This document shows positions 1 to 7,670 of a DNA stretch of 32,051 nucleotides, in pieces. A program made the position numbers and the translations under genes. The notes beneath the pieces were generated by a model that did not search any database, was not told the DNA's origin, and worked only from the letters and a program-made list of their open reading frames with translations. The stretch is from JANOBD01 sp031411495 (GTDB lineage: Bacteria > Planctomycetota > Phycisphaerae > Tepidisphaerales > Tepidisphaeraceae): contig JANOBD010000174.1 in assembly GCA_031411495.1 (NCBI GenBank), positions 1 through 32,051 on the forward strand. Direction: 5' to 3'. The first letter of the stretch is position 1, and each line of letters starts with the position of its first letter.

Positions 1-26
1 GGTCAGGCGTACCTGCCCCGGGGCAC
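1..26. repeat. Half copy of palindromic repeat family A
   Basis: This stretch matches the right arm of the hairpin at 10950-11019, with one base gap and about two mismatches over 25 bases (core GTACCTGCC flanked by GGTCAGG and GGGGCA). The partner arm, if present, lies before the window. It sits upstream of queA and has no coding role that I can see. Confidence 0.7.
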
Positions 27-78
27 CCTTCGTTGTGACTTTCTGCCGACTGTGCAAACGAGCGCGAGGCTTAACAAA

Positions 79-1119
79 ATGAACGTAGACGACCTGGATT
101 ATGCACTCCCGTCCGAGCTGATCGCGCAGACACCCGCCGCCGACCGATCCGCATCACGTCTGCTGCATTATCGGCGGTCAGGCCGATCGATCGCGCACCG
201 GATGTTCTCAGACCTGCCGAGTTTGCTCCGGCCGACGGACCTGCTGGTGATGAACGACGCCCGCGTTACGCCGGCGCGGTTCATGCTCATCAAGCCGACC
301 GGCGGGCGCGTCGAAGGGCTGTTCGTCGAGCAGCGCGAGCACGGACGGGCATTCGTCATGCTGCGGAACCTCGGGCCGATGCAGCCGAATCAGCGGCTGA
401 GCTTCGAGCGCGAGCCGGGGATGGGCGTGCGCGTGATCAACAAGCTCGACGGCGGGCTGTTCGAAGTCCAGGTCGAAGGTGATGAATCGCTGATCAGCGT
501 GCTCGACCGCGTGGGCCGGATGCCGCTGCCGCCGTACATCCGGCGCGAGAAGGGTGCGGACGAGCGCGATGAGAGCGACCGATCGAGATATCAGACGGTG
601 TATGCGCACACGCCCGGCTCGATCGCCGCGCCGACGGCCGGCCTGCACTTCACGCCGGCGGTTTTCGCGCAACTGGATGCGAACGGCATCGAGCGCGCGT
701 TCGTCACGCTGCACGTCGGCCTCGGCACGTTCAAACCCATCGAAACGACACGGCTGGAAGATCACGTGATGCACAGCGAACGCTACGCGCTCTCTGAGCA
801 GGCGTGCGAGGCGATCAACCGCGCCAAGCGCGAGGCCAGGCGCATGGTGGTCGTCGGCACGACGACGTCGCGGGTGCTGGAATCACAGCCGCCGGGGATG
901 CTCAGCCCGCATGAAGGGCAAACGCAACTGCTCATCAAGCCGCCGTACGAGTGGAAGCACGTCGATGCGCTGATCACCAATTTCCACCAGCCGCGCAGCA
1001 CGCTGATCGCGCTGGTGGCGGCGCTCGTGGGCCTCGACGAGCAGCGGCGGATCTATCGGGAAGCGATCGAGGAAAAGTATCGGTTCTTCAGTTATGGGGA
1101 TGCGATGCTGGTGGAATGA
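79..1119 (+). CDS. queA: S-adenosylmethionine:tRNA ribosyltransferase-isomerase
   Basis: QueA transfers and isomerises the ribosyl part of SAM onto 7-aminomethyl-7-deazaguanine in tRNA, giving epoxyqueuosine in the wobble position of GUN anticodons. The protein (346 aa, close to the usual 340-360) opens with the family signature DYxLPxxLIAQxP and carries AAPTAGLHFT, LHVGLGTFKPI and the C-terminal TNFHQPRSTL motif. I prefer the ATG at 79 over an in-frame GTG at 52, because GAGG lies at 66-69, nine bases before it, and family members begin near this point. It converges on miaB with only 11 bases between the stop codons, so the two tRNA-modification genes are tail to tail and not an operon. Function is assigned by family resemblance. 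Confidence 0.95.
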   Translation: MNVDDLDYALPSELIAQTPAADRSASRLLHYRRSGRSIAHRMFSDLPSLLRPTDLLVMNDARVTPARFMLIKPTGGRVEGLFVEQREHGRAFVMLRNLGPMQPNQRLSFEREPGMGVRVINKLDGGLFEVQVEGDESLISVLDRVGRMPLPPYIRREKGADERDESDRSRYQTVYAHTPGSIAAPTAGLHFTPAVFAQLDANGIERAFVTLHVGLGTFKPIETTRLEDHVMHSERYALSEQACEAINRAKREARRMVVVGTTTSRVLESQPPGMLSPHEGQTQLLIKPPYEWKHVDALITNFHQPRSTLIALVAALVGLDEQRRIYREAIEEKYRFFSYGDAMLVE

Positions 1120-1130
1120 TGCGAATCCAG

Positions 1131-2669
1131 CTACGCGATTGCCGGCCTCTCGAGCAGCTGCGCGAACAGCGTCATCCGGCTCGAGCGAACGATCTCGACG
1201 CTCTGGATCTTTCCCTTGAGTGTGGCTGCCCCGTCGAAGACAACGATCTGGTCGCCGCGGGTTCGGCCGATGAGCTGGGTTTGCGACGTCCACGGATGAC
1301 CATCCGTGGGCTTGGGTTTCGTGAATCCCGAACCCAGGGTCACATTGCTGGAAGGATAGGCCGCCTGCTTGCTGACGAGCTTGCTCTCGCCTTCGACCAT
1401 GACATCGACGGTTTTGCCGACAAGCTCGGCGTTGTTCTGCTCGCAGATCTCGCTCTGCACCGCCAGCAGTTCGTTGTTCCGGCGCTTCTTGACCTCTTCG
1501 GGCACATCGTCTTCAAACCGCGTGATCGCGGTCGTGCCCGGCCGCGGCGAATACTTGAAGATGAAGCTGTTCTTGAAGCGATGTCGCTTCACGACATCAA
1601 TGCACTGGCGGAACTCGTCTTCGGTTTCGGTGGGGAAGCCGACGATGAAGTCGCTCGCGAGCGCGATGTCGGGCATCAGCGCCTTCGCGCGGCCGACGAA
1701 GTCGTCGTACTCCTCGATCGTGTAGCCGCGATTCATCGCCTTGAGGATGCGGTTGTTGCCGTGCTGAGCGGGGACGTGCAGATACCGGCAGATGCGCTCG
1801 CAGTCGCGCATCGCCTGGAGCGCCTGATCCGTGAAATCGCGCGGATAGCTGGTGACAAAGCGCAGCCGCGGCAGGTGCGGGACGGCCTCGTGGATCAGGT
1901 AGAGCAGGTCCGCGAAGGTGGTGACCCGACCGTCGCCGTGGGCGAAGGCGTAGTGGTTGATCGTCTGGCCGAGCAGCGTCACTTCGAGCGCGCCGGCATC
2001 GGCGATCATCTTGACTTCGTCGATGATGTTCTGCGGCGGGCGGTGCACCTCGGGGCCGCGCGTGTAAGGCACGACGCAGTACGTGCAGAACTTGTTGCAG
2101 CCGCGCGTGATGCGGACGTACGCCTGGCTGACATCGTCGCCAGGCGAGAGCGCGCGCGAAAGGTCGAGCAGTTCCAAGTTGTCTTCGGCGGCGGAGAGTG
2201 TCGAAGACCGACGCGATGTCGCGCCCATGAGCGCAACCTGGCGTTGATCGGTACGTTCCGCCGTTCGCTGGGTTGCGGAAATGGACGCATCCGCAGCATC
2301 CATCGCGCGGCTCGTCGAAGCGTTCACGACCATGCCCGGCAACTTGTCGAGCTCGCCCGGGCCACACAGGATGTCGATGTGCGGGAAGCGCTTGAAGATG
2401 TCCGTGCCATCCCGCTCGGCCATGCAGCCGATGACGCCGATGACGAGATTCGGATTCGTCTGCTTCGTCTCGCGAAGCTGTCCGAGCCGGCTCCAGACCT
2501 TCTGTTCGGCGTACTCGCGGACGGAACAGGTGTTGAAGATGACGACATCGGCATTGTCGCGGTCTTCGGTCGATTCAAATCCGCGGGCGCGGAGCTGGCC
2601 CATGACGAGCTCCGAATCGAGCACGTTCATCTGGCAGCCGAAGGTTTCCAGGTAGAGCTTTCGTTTCAT
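1131..2669 (-). CDS. miaB: tRNA-2-methylthio-N6-dimethylallyladenosine synthase
   Basis: MiaB is a radical-SAM methylthiotransferase that adds a methylthio group to i6A37 of tRNA using two 4Fe-4S clusters. The UPF0004 domain cysteines are C12 (ETFGCQMN), C48 (NTCSVRE) and C82 (GCMAER). The radical SAM motif is C191, C195 and C198 (RGCNKFCTYC), and a TRAM domain closes the protein. I start at the ATG at 2669, which directly precedes the conserved KLYLETFGCQMN; a TTG at 2708 would only add a poorly conserved leader. The product is 512 aa, longer than the usual 440-475. Most of the excess is a Ser/Thr/Ala/Arg-rich stretch at about residues 122-170 between the two cluster domains. The neighbouring queA also modifies tRNA. 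Confidence 0.93.
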   Translation of the reverse strand: MKRKLYLETFGCQMNVLDSELVMGQLRARGFESTEDRDNADVVIFNTCSVREYAEQKVWSRLGQLRETKQTNPNLVIGVIGCMAERDGTDIFKRFPHIDILCGPGELDKLPGMVVNASTSRAMDAADASISATQRTAERTDQRQVALMGATSRRSSTLSAAEDNLELLDLSRALSPGDDVSQAYVRITRGCNKFCTYCVVPYTRGPEVHRPPQNIIDEVKMIADAGALEVTLLGQTINHYAFAHGDGRVTTFADLLYLIHEAVPHLPRLRFVTSYPRDFTDQALQAMRDCERICRYLHVPAQHGNNRILKAMNRGYTIEEYDDFVGRAKALMPDIALASDFIVGFPTETEDEFRQCIDVVKRHRFKNSFIFKYSPRPGTTAITRFEDDVPEEVKKRRNNELLAVQSEICEQNNAELVGKTVDVMVEGESKLVSKQAAYPSSNVTLGSGFTKPKPTDGHPWTSQTQLIGRTRGDQIVVFDGAATLKGKIQSVEIVRSSRMTLFAQLLERPAIA

Positions 2670-2746
2670 CGAATCGGAAACTATCGCATTTTCCGGGCGA
2701 TTCGACAAGGGAGAAGGCTTCGCGGGACGAAAGGTCGAAAAAGCAA

Positions 2747-2828
2747 CCGCAGAGGCGCAAAGAGCGCCGAGGCGCGCAGAGAGAATCCCATTGAACGTGT
2801 TTTCTCCGCGTTCTCAGCGCCTCTGCGG
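2747..2828. repeat. Palindromic repeat family B (CCGCAGAGGCGC)
   Basis: CCGCAGAGGCGC at 2747-2758 is repeated inverted and exactly at 2817-2828, 58 bases away. Further degenerate GAGGCGC and CAGAGAG units lie between the arms. It fills the gap between the aldo/keto reductase stop and the miaB start. No U-tract follows, so it does not look like a simple terminator. Confidence 0.65.
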
Positions 2829-2852
2829 CTGCCTCTCGTCTTCGTCCGCGCC

Positions 2853-3875
2853 TCACATCCGATGCGGGTGGGGCCCGAAGCTGGCGTTGTAGAAGCCGGC
2901 GACGTGCTCGCCCGGCGGGCAGAGTTCGTCGATCTTCTTCTTTTCGTCGTCGCTCAATTTCACGTCGAGCGCCTTGAGGTTGTCCTCAAGTTGCTCCATC
3001 GTCCGCGGGCCGATGATCGGGCTGGTGATGCCCGGGCGATCGACCACCCACGCGAGCGCGATCTGGCTCAGCGGCGTGCCTTTCTCTTTCGCGAACGCTT
3101 CGAGTTTCTCCACGGTGTCGAAGGCCTTGTCGTTCTTCAGCATGCCGGCACGGAAGTGCGTGCCATCGCTGAACCGGCCGTCGGACGGCTGGTTTCCAGC
3201 GCGCGTGTACTTGCCGGTGAGAAAGCCGCCGGCCAGCGGGCTCCAGGGGATGATGCCCAGGCCGTAGGTCTGACAGGCGGGGATCAATTCACGCTCGATC
3301 CGCCGATCCAGCAGGTGATACGGCGGCTGCTCGGTCACGAAGCGGTTGAGGTGATGCTTCTCGCTCGCCCAGAGCGATTCGACGAGCTGCCACGCCGCGA
3401 ACGTGCTGCAGCCGATGTAGCGCACCTTGCCGGCACGGATCACATCGTCGAGCGCTCGAAGCGTTTCATCGATCGCGCACTCCGGGTGCGGGCGGTGGAT
3501 CTGATACAGGTCGATCCAATCCGTCTGCAATCGCTTCAGGCTGGCGTCGCACTGTTCGATGATCGCCCGGCGAGAGTTGCCCCACTGCGTTGGGTCGAGC
3601 GTGTCGCCCTTGTGCATGTTGCCATGGACCTTGGTCGCGAGCACGACGTGATGGCGATGGCCGTTGCGCTTGAGCGCCTCGCCGGTGACTTCTTCGCTCT
3701 TGCCGTCATTGTAGACGTTGGCGGTGTCGATGAAGTTGATGCCGGCGTCGATCGCACGGTCAATGATCTTGTAGGAGTCGTCGGCGTTCGTGCGCCCGCC
3801 GAACATCATGCAGCCGAGCGTGAGCGGAGAGACGCGAATGCCGGTACGGCCGAGTTGGCGTTTGGGGAGTTCCAT
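2853..3875 (-). CDS. Aldo/keto reductase
   Basis: A 340-aa NADPH-dependent aldo/keto reductase of the TIM-barrel superfamily, expected to reduce aldehydes or ketones in the cytoplasm; the substrate cannot be read from sequence. The catalytic tetrad is visible as D50 (NFIDTA), Y55 (NVYNDG), K82 (ATKVHG) and H127 (QIHRPH). The start region RQLGRTGIRVSPLTLG and the late WVVDRPGITSPIIGPR are typical of the bacterial YhdN/Tas-like branch. The ATG at 3875 fits the N-terminus of the family. A degraded copy of its first about 20 codons lies at 5105-5168. The gene stands alone, with repeat B downstream. Confidence 0.92.
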   Translation of the reverse strand: MELPKRQLGRTGIRVSPLTLGCMMFGGRTNADDSYKIIDRAIDAGINFIDTANVYNDGKSEEVTGEALKRNGHRHHVVLATKVHGNMHKGDTLDPTQWGNSRRAIIEQCDASLKRLQTDWIDLYQIHRPHPECAIDETLRALDDVIRAGKVRYIGCSTFAAWQLVESLWASEKHHLNRFVTEQPPYHLLDRRIERELIPACQTYGLGIIPWSPLAGGFLTGKYTRAGNQPSDGRFSDGTHFRAGMLKNDKAFDTVEKLEAFAKEKGTPLSQIALAWVVDRPGITSPIIGPRTMEQLEDNLKALDVKLSDDEKKKIDELCPPGEHVAGFYNASFGPHPHRM

Positions 3876-4045
3876 GGCGATACGATAGGCGTCATTGACG
3901 ATAAAGCGATGAGACGAATCGATCTGCGTGTTGGTCCTTTTTGACGAAACGTAGTCCGGTCACGCCGCGATGGAAATCGCGGATCGGAATCAGACCTCGC
4001 ACGCTGATGCGGAGGATCCACGGTTGCCACCGCGGCGTACTCGCG

Positions 4046-4951
4046 TCAGCGTTTACGCCGACAACTCCACAACATCGTGAAGACGAGCGTCGACGTGGGT
4101 TCAGGCACCATCGAACGCGCGAGTGCCCAGTCGCTGGCGATGCTGGAAGGAACGTTCTGCGTCGAGCTTAACGGCTCGCCATAATGCTGCGCGAGCGTGA
4201 GCAGGTCGTCGAAGACGACGGAGCCGGTGTCGTCAAAGTCGCCATCGATCCAGGTGGCGCCGGTCGAGGTTCCATACTTCTGCGCGACGACGAGCAGGTC
4301 ATCGAAGTTCACGTGCCCGTCGACATTCGCGTCGCCGGGGATGACGGTGGAGGAGCGCAGGCGCACGGCATCGACGCCCTGGTTTGGGGAGAAGTCGTAG
4401 AGCGCCACTTCGCCGACGGGAAACTGATTCGTGTTGATCGTCGTGGCCGGAGTTGCCGAGCCGTTGATGTAAGCCGAATAGACATCCCCGTCGACGGTCA
4501 CGCGGATGGTCGCATCGGTGGAGCCGGAGTTGATGAACGGCGCAGAGTGAGCCAGCGCAGCGCCGTAGTTTCCGCCGGGCGGGACGATGTGCCAGTAGAG
4601 CGTCGTGCCGGTGAGCGTCTGGCCGCCGGTGACGAGCAGCACGCCGCTCCGGCCGACGCTGCTTTGCGACTCGGCGCTTCGGACCCAGAGCCCGCCGTCC
4701 TGGAGGTTGACGAAATCGACCGAGACATCGGTGTGGTTGAGCTTGAACGGCACCGACGATCGTGCGTTCGGGTAGTTCGCCCAGTTCGCAGCGTTGTAGA
4801 TGCCTCCCGATGCCGACCAGTTGCCCGATTCGTTTCGCCACAATGGCGAAGCCGCCGGCGAGAAGGTGTCCGTCCATTGGAACTCGGCGAATGCCGACGT
4901 CGCGATGAACGCCTGCGAGAACACGAACGTGGCACAGATCATTCGGCGCAT
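4046..4951 (-). CDS. Secreted dockerin-like protein with PEP-CTERM tail
   Basis: A 301-aa exported protein. It begins with a signal peptide (hydrophobic core after MRRMIC, cleavage probably after AFA). Next comes a beta-sandwich-like domain of about 170 residues, rich in aromatic residues and glycine and resembling concanavalin/LamG-type carbohydrate-binding modules. Then follow two dockerin-like calcium loops (DANVDGHVNFDDLLVVAQ and DDTGSVVFDDLLTLAQHYG). The extreme C-terminus is a PEP-CTERM signal: VPEP, a short hydrophobic run and RRKR. Such signals are recognised by exosortase, so the protein is probably processed at the membrane and released to the surface. A strong Shine-Dalgarno (GAGGAG on the minus strand, 4959-4964) lies seven bases before the ATG at 4951. 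No enzymatic motif was recognised. Confidence 0.85.
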   Translation of the reverse strand: MRRMICATFVFSQAFIATSAFAEFQWTDTFSPAASPLWRNESGNWSASGGIYNAANWANYPNARSSVPFKLNHTDVSVDFVNLQDGGLWVRSAESQSSVGRSGVLLVTGGQTLTGTTLYWHIVPPGGNYGAALAHSAPFINSGSTDATIRVTVDGDVYSAYINGSATPATTINTNQFPVGEVALYDFSPNQGVDAVRLRSSTVIPGDANVDGHVNFDDLLVVAQKYGTSTGATWIDGDFDDTGSVVFDDLLTLAQHYGEPLSSTQNVPSSIASDWALARSMVPEPTSTLVFTMLWSCRRKR

Positions 4952-5050
4952 GTTTCAACTCCTCAAAAGACTGTTCCGAGAAGGAATGCGTCCATTCCAG
5001 CCTGTAGGGGCCATCCGTCAAGCGGATTTTCGGCGATGCCATTGAGAAAG

Positions 5051-5076
5051 GATGCTTCGGAGGACCTCAGCATGGC
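5051..5076. repeat. Half copy of palindromic repeat family C
   Basis: GATGCTTCGG followed by ACCTCAGCATGGC closely matches the right arm of the complete element at 16733-16824 (GATGCTTCGGATTACCTCGGCATGAC). The complementary arm is not found nearby. It abuts the decayed aldo/keto reductase fragment. Confidence 0.65.
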
Positions 5077-5168
5077 GGCCTTAGCGCGTCCGTCGAACGT
5101 CGTTCAGCCAACGTTAGCAGAGAGACGCGAGTGTTGGTGCGGCTTAGGGAGTGTTTGGGGAGTTCCAT
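5067..5168 (-). pseudogene. 5' remnant of an aldo/keto reductase gene
   Basis: From an ATG at 5168 the minus strand encodes MELPKHSLSRTNTRVSLLTL, which aligns with MELPKRQLGRTGIRVSPLTL, the start of the intact reductase at 3875. The first 16 bases are identical and the match fades after about 22 codons, at roughly 5105. The rest of the barrel is absent. The reading frame then runs into the half copy of repeat C and stops at 5067. This looks like the leftover 5' end of a duplicated or paralogous gene removed by deletion. No function is expected. The intervening 320-base interval (4952-5271) holds nothing else that I recognise. Confidence 0.7.
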
Positions 5169-5271
5169 ATCAACCTCATAGTAGACACTTCCGACTGCGA
5201 GATTAGTGGCCGTGTTACCCAACCAAACTAGACGTAAAGCCTCGACAAACACGAATGGCAAGGCTGCAATG

Positions 5272-5847
5272 CTACTCCAACCGAAACTCGTCGAGTTCTC
5301 CGTCTCGAAAGCAAGCAAGACGCACGTGAGAATCCTTCCAGTCGGCGGCCAGCTCTAGCGTGTACTCAGAACTCGGCGGAGGCGGCGTTGTGTTTGCGAC
5401 CAGGCTGTCCATCAAGACTTTCGGAGGGTGGACGGTGCCGCTCAAAAAGCGACGCGCGGACTCCGTTGCTTCCTGAATCGTTGCAGGGGTCTTAGGATTC
5501 ATGAATGTCACCCCTGAGATCCGCACATCTTTCCAGATGTCGGCTCCTCGTCGTAGACGCTTTCCTTTGTCCCATTTTGATAAGTGGCGATCGAGTTCGC
5601 CTTCCAGTGTCGCGCGAATCTGTGATTGCCGAGTCAGGTAATCGACGAGAGACGAGAGGTGATACGCGTCGATCATTCCAAGTTGAGTGCTCTCGTGTCC
5701 GCAAAACACAACCGACACCTCACCAGTCCGATGCAGATCGAGATCGAGAAGCGTAGACACAAGCGTCGCGGATGCGCCGTTACCCGAAAGCATTCGCATC
5801 GGTTCTTTCATATTGAGTCGGAACGGAATTGCCTTGAAGTCTGGCAT
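5272..5847 (-). CDS. Hypothetical protein, 191 aa
   Basis: I do not recognise this protein. It is soluble, with no signal peptide or membrane segment. It has a charged middle section (about residues 75-105) rich in Lys/Arg/Asp, and a C-terminus ending in YTLELAADWKDSHVRLACFRDGELDEF. That last stretch faintly recalls DUF6985-type or immunity-like proteins found in polymorphic toxin loci, but the resemblance is weak. The start is ATG at 5847 with a purine-rich AAAGGAAA stretch just upstream. Its stop lies about 100 bases past the aldo/keto reductase remnant. It is somewhat less GC-rich than its neighbours by eye, which may indicate acquisition by transfer. Confidence 0.7.
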   Translation of the reverse strand: MPDFKAIPFRLNMKEPMRMLSGNGASATLVSTLLDLDLHRTGEVSVVFCGHESTQLGMIDAYHLSSLVDYLTRQSQIRATLEGELDRHLSKWDKGKRLRRGADIWKDVRISGVTFMNPKTPATIQEATESARRFLSGTVHPPKVLMDSLVANTTPPPPSSEYTLELAADWKDSHVRLACFRDGELDEFRLE

Positions 5848-5876
5848 TCATTTCCTTTCTGCGTTCACACGGCCTT

Positions 5877-7382
5877 TTAGAACTTCCGATCCAGCAACCG
5901 ATACTGCACCGCCTCGGCGATGTGCGCTTCGGAGATGTGCTCGGCACTCTCCATGTCCGCGATCGTCCGAGCCACTCGCCTCACCTTGTCGTACGCGCGG
6001 GCGCTCAGGCCCAGTTCGTCCATCGCCTGTTTCATCAGCAGCAGGCACTGCGGGTTCAGATCCGCGTGGGCGCGAAGCAGCTTCGAATCCATCCGCGCGT
6101 TGGTCATGAGTTGCTTTCCAAACCGCTGGCGTTGCAGTTCTCGCGCGGCGTCGACGTTCCGCTTCATCGTCGCGCTGTCGGTGCCGGGCTTTTTGCCGGT
6201 GAGCTCGTGATAGGGCACGCCGGGCACTTCGCAGTGGATGTCGATGCGGTCCAGGAACGGCCCGCTCAGCCGCTCGAGGTACTTGTTCCGTGCCCGCGGA
6301 TCGCTCGACGCGTGGCCGCTCGGCGTCGGGTTCATCGCGGCCACGAGCATGAACCGCGCCGGGAACTTCATCGCGCCGACGGCGCGGCTGATGACGACGT
6401 CGCCGCTCTCCAGCGGTTGGCGGAGCATCTCCAGCACATTGCGCGAGAACTCCGGCAACTCGTCGAGGAAGAGAATGCCGTTGTGCGCCATCGACACTTC
6501 GCCCGGCCGCGGGTTCGTGCCGCCGCCGACGAGCGCTTGCGCCGTCGCGCTGTGGTGGGGCGAGCGGACCGGCCGCTGGTCCATCAGCGCGATGCCTTCG
6601 GGCAGCAGACCCAGCGCGGAATAAATTCGCGTCGTTTCCAGCGCCTCCTCGCGCGAGAGCGGCGGAAGGATGCCCGGCATGCGCGAGGCGAGCATCGTCT
6701 TGCCCGTCCCCGGCGGGCCGATCATCAGCAGATTATGGCCTCCGGCACACGCGATCGTGATCGCCCGCTTCACCGCTTCCTGTCCGCGGACGTCGACGAA
6801 ATCCAGCGGCGATTCCTTCTGGCTCAGTGCGTAGGGTTGCCCATCCAGTTCGTACGGCTCGAGTTCGAGCGTCTCGTTCAAGAAGCTCGTCGCCTGCTGC
6901 AGTGTGTGGACACTGATGACCTCGATCCCTTCCACCACCGCACACTCGCGGGCGTTCTCGTGCGGGACGATCACGCCCTTGAGTTTCAGGTGCCGCGCCA
7001 GCATCGCCAGCGAGAGGCCACCCTTGATCTTTCGGACGCGTCCGTCCAGCGCGAGTTCGCCGGCGATGAGGTATTGGCGGTGACGATCGTTCTTGATGAA
7101 GCCGGTCGTTCGCTGGAGGCCGATCGCGATCGGCAGCTCCAGGCTCGCGCCTTCCTTTTTCACATCCGCGGGGGCGAGGTTGATGAGCGTCTCGCGGGCC
7201 TTGATCGGGTAGCCGGTGTTTTCGATCGCCTGCCAGACGCGGTCCATCGATTCCTTCACCGCCGCCTGGGGAAGACCGACGAGGGTGGTGGTGTTCATCC
7301 CCGTCTGGGTGACGTTGACCTCGACCTCGCAGAGGGTCGCGTCGATGCCGATGAGTACGTAGGAATCCACCCTCGCGAGCAT
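5877..7382 (-). CDS. comM: YifB/ComM family Mg-chelatase-like AAA+ ATPase
   Basis: A 501-aa AAA+ protein of the YifB/ComM family. In naturally competent bacteria ComM is a helicase that promotes branch migration during integration of transforming DNA. The N-terminal ChlI/Lon-protease-like domain covers about residues 20-140. Walker A is GPPGTGKT at 222-229, followed by Walker B (GILFLDELPEF) and the Mg-chelatase C-terminal domain ending AEAVQYRLLDRKF. Length and order match the family. The ATG at 7382 begins the characteristic MLARVDSYVLIGIDA. The gene stands alone. Its presence hints at DNA uptake or recombination but does not prove competence, since the family is widespread. Confidence 0.93.
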   Translation of the reverse strand: MLARVDSYVLIGIDATLCEVEVNVTQTGMNTTTLVGLPQAAVKESMDRVWQAIENTGYPIKARETLINLAPADVKKEGASLELPIAIGLQRTTGFIKNDRHRQYLIAGELALDGRVRKIKGGLSLAMLARHLKLKGVIVPHENARECAVVEGIEVISVHTLQQATSFLNETLELEPYELDGQPYALSQKESPLDFVDVRGQEAVKRAITIACAGGHNLLMIGPPGTGKTMLASRMPGILPPLSREEALETTRIYSALGLLPEGIALMDQRPVRSPHHSATAQALVGGGTNPRPGEVSMAHNGILFLDELPEFSRNVLEMLRQPLESGDVVISRAVGAMKFPARFMLVAAMNPTPSGHASSDPRARNKYLERLSGPFLDRIDIHCEVPGVPYHELTGKKPGTDSATMKRNVDAARELQRQRFGKQLMTNARMDSKLLRAHADLNPQCLLLMKQAMDELGLSARAYDKVRRVARTIADMESAEHISEAHIAEAVQYRLLDRKF

Positions 7383-7431
7383 GGTTCGAAGTGTAACCGC
7401 AGACGCTTGCGGCGATCAAAATGTGATTCAA

Positions 7432-7572
7432 CACGGAGACACGAAGAAGAATGGAACCACAGATGAACACCGATCAACACAGATAAGAAGTAGCCAGGGC
7501 TCGCCCTGATTCTGATCTGTTCATCTTGTTCATCCGTGGTTTTTCCCTTTTTCATTCTTCCGTGCCTCCGTG
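7432..7572. repeat. Palindromic repeat family D, long copy
   Basis: A 141-base imperfect palindrome. The left arm (CACGGAGACACGAAGAAGAATG, then ACCACAGATGAACACCGATC) pairs with the right arm 7515-7572, which reads inverted as CACGGAGGCACGGAAGAATG and ACCACGGATGAACAAGATGA. The loop is about 30 bases. It occupies most of the space between the divergent comM and HAD genes, so any promoters for both must lie in or beside it. A shorter, GC-richer relative is at 9779-9854. Confidence 0.8.
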
Positions 7573-7670
7573 CGTGAGGGCTTGGCCTTCACGCCTCCGA
7601 GTTGAATAATCCTCTACCCACTGCCAAATCGCGATGAAAACGTGCAATGCCGGTGTAGGATCAGAGCCTG

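Noticed and set aside
951..3944. A 997-codon open frame on the plus strand opposite miaB and the aldo/keto reductase
   Set aside because: It is antisense to two genes with clear families, lacks any recognisable domain and is Arg/Asp/Val/His-rich as expected from reversed GC-rich codons.
3965..3982. CCGCGAT/ATCGCGG hairpin below the PEP-CTERM gene as a terminator
   Set aside because: Only seven base pairs, and no U-tract on either strand.
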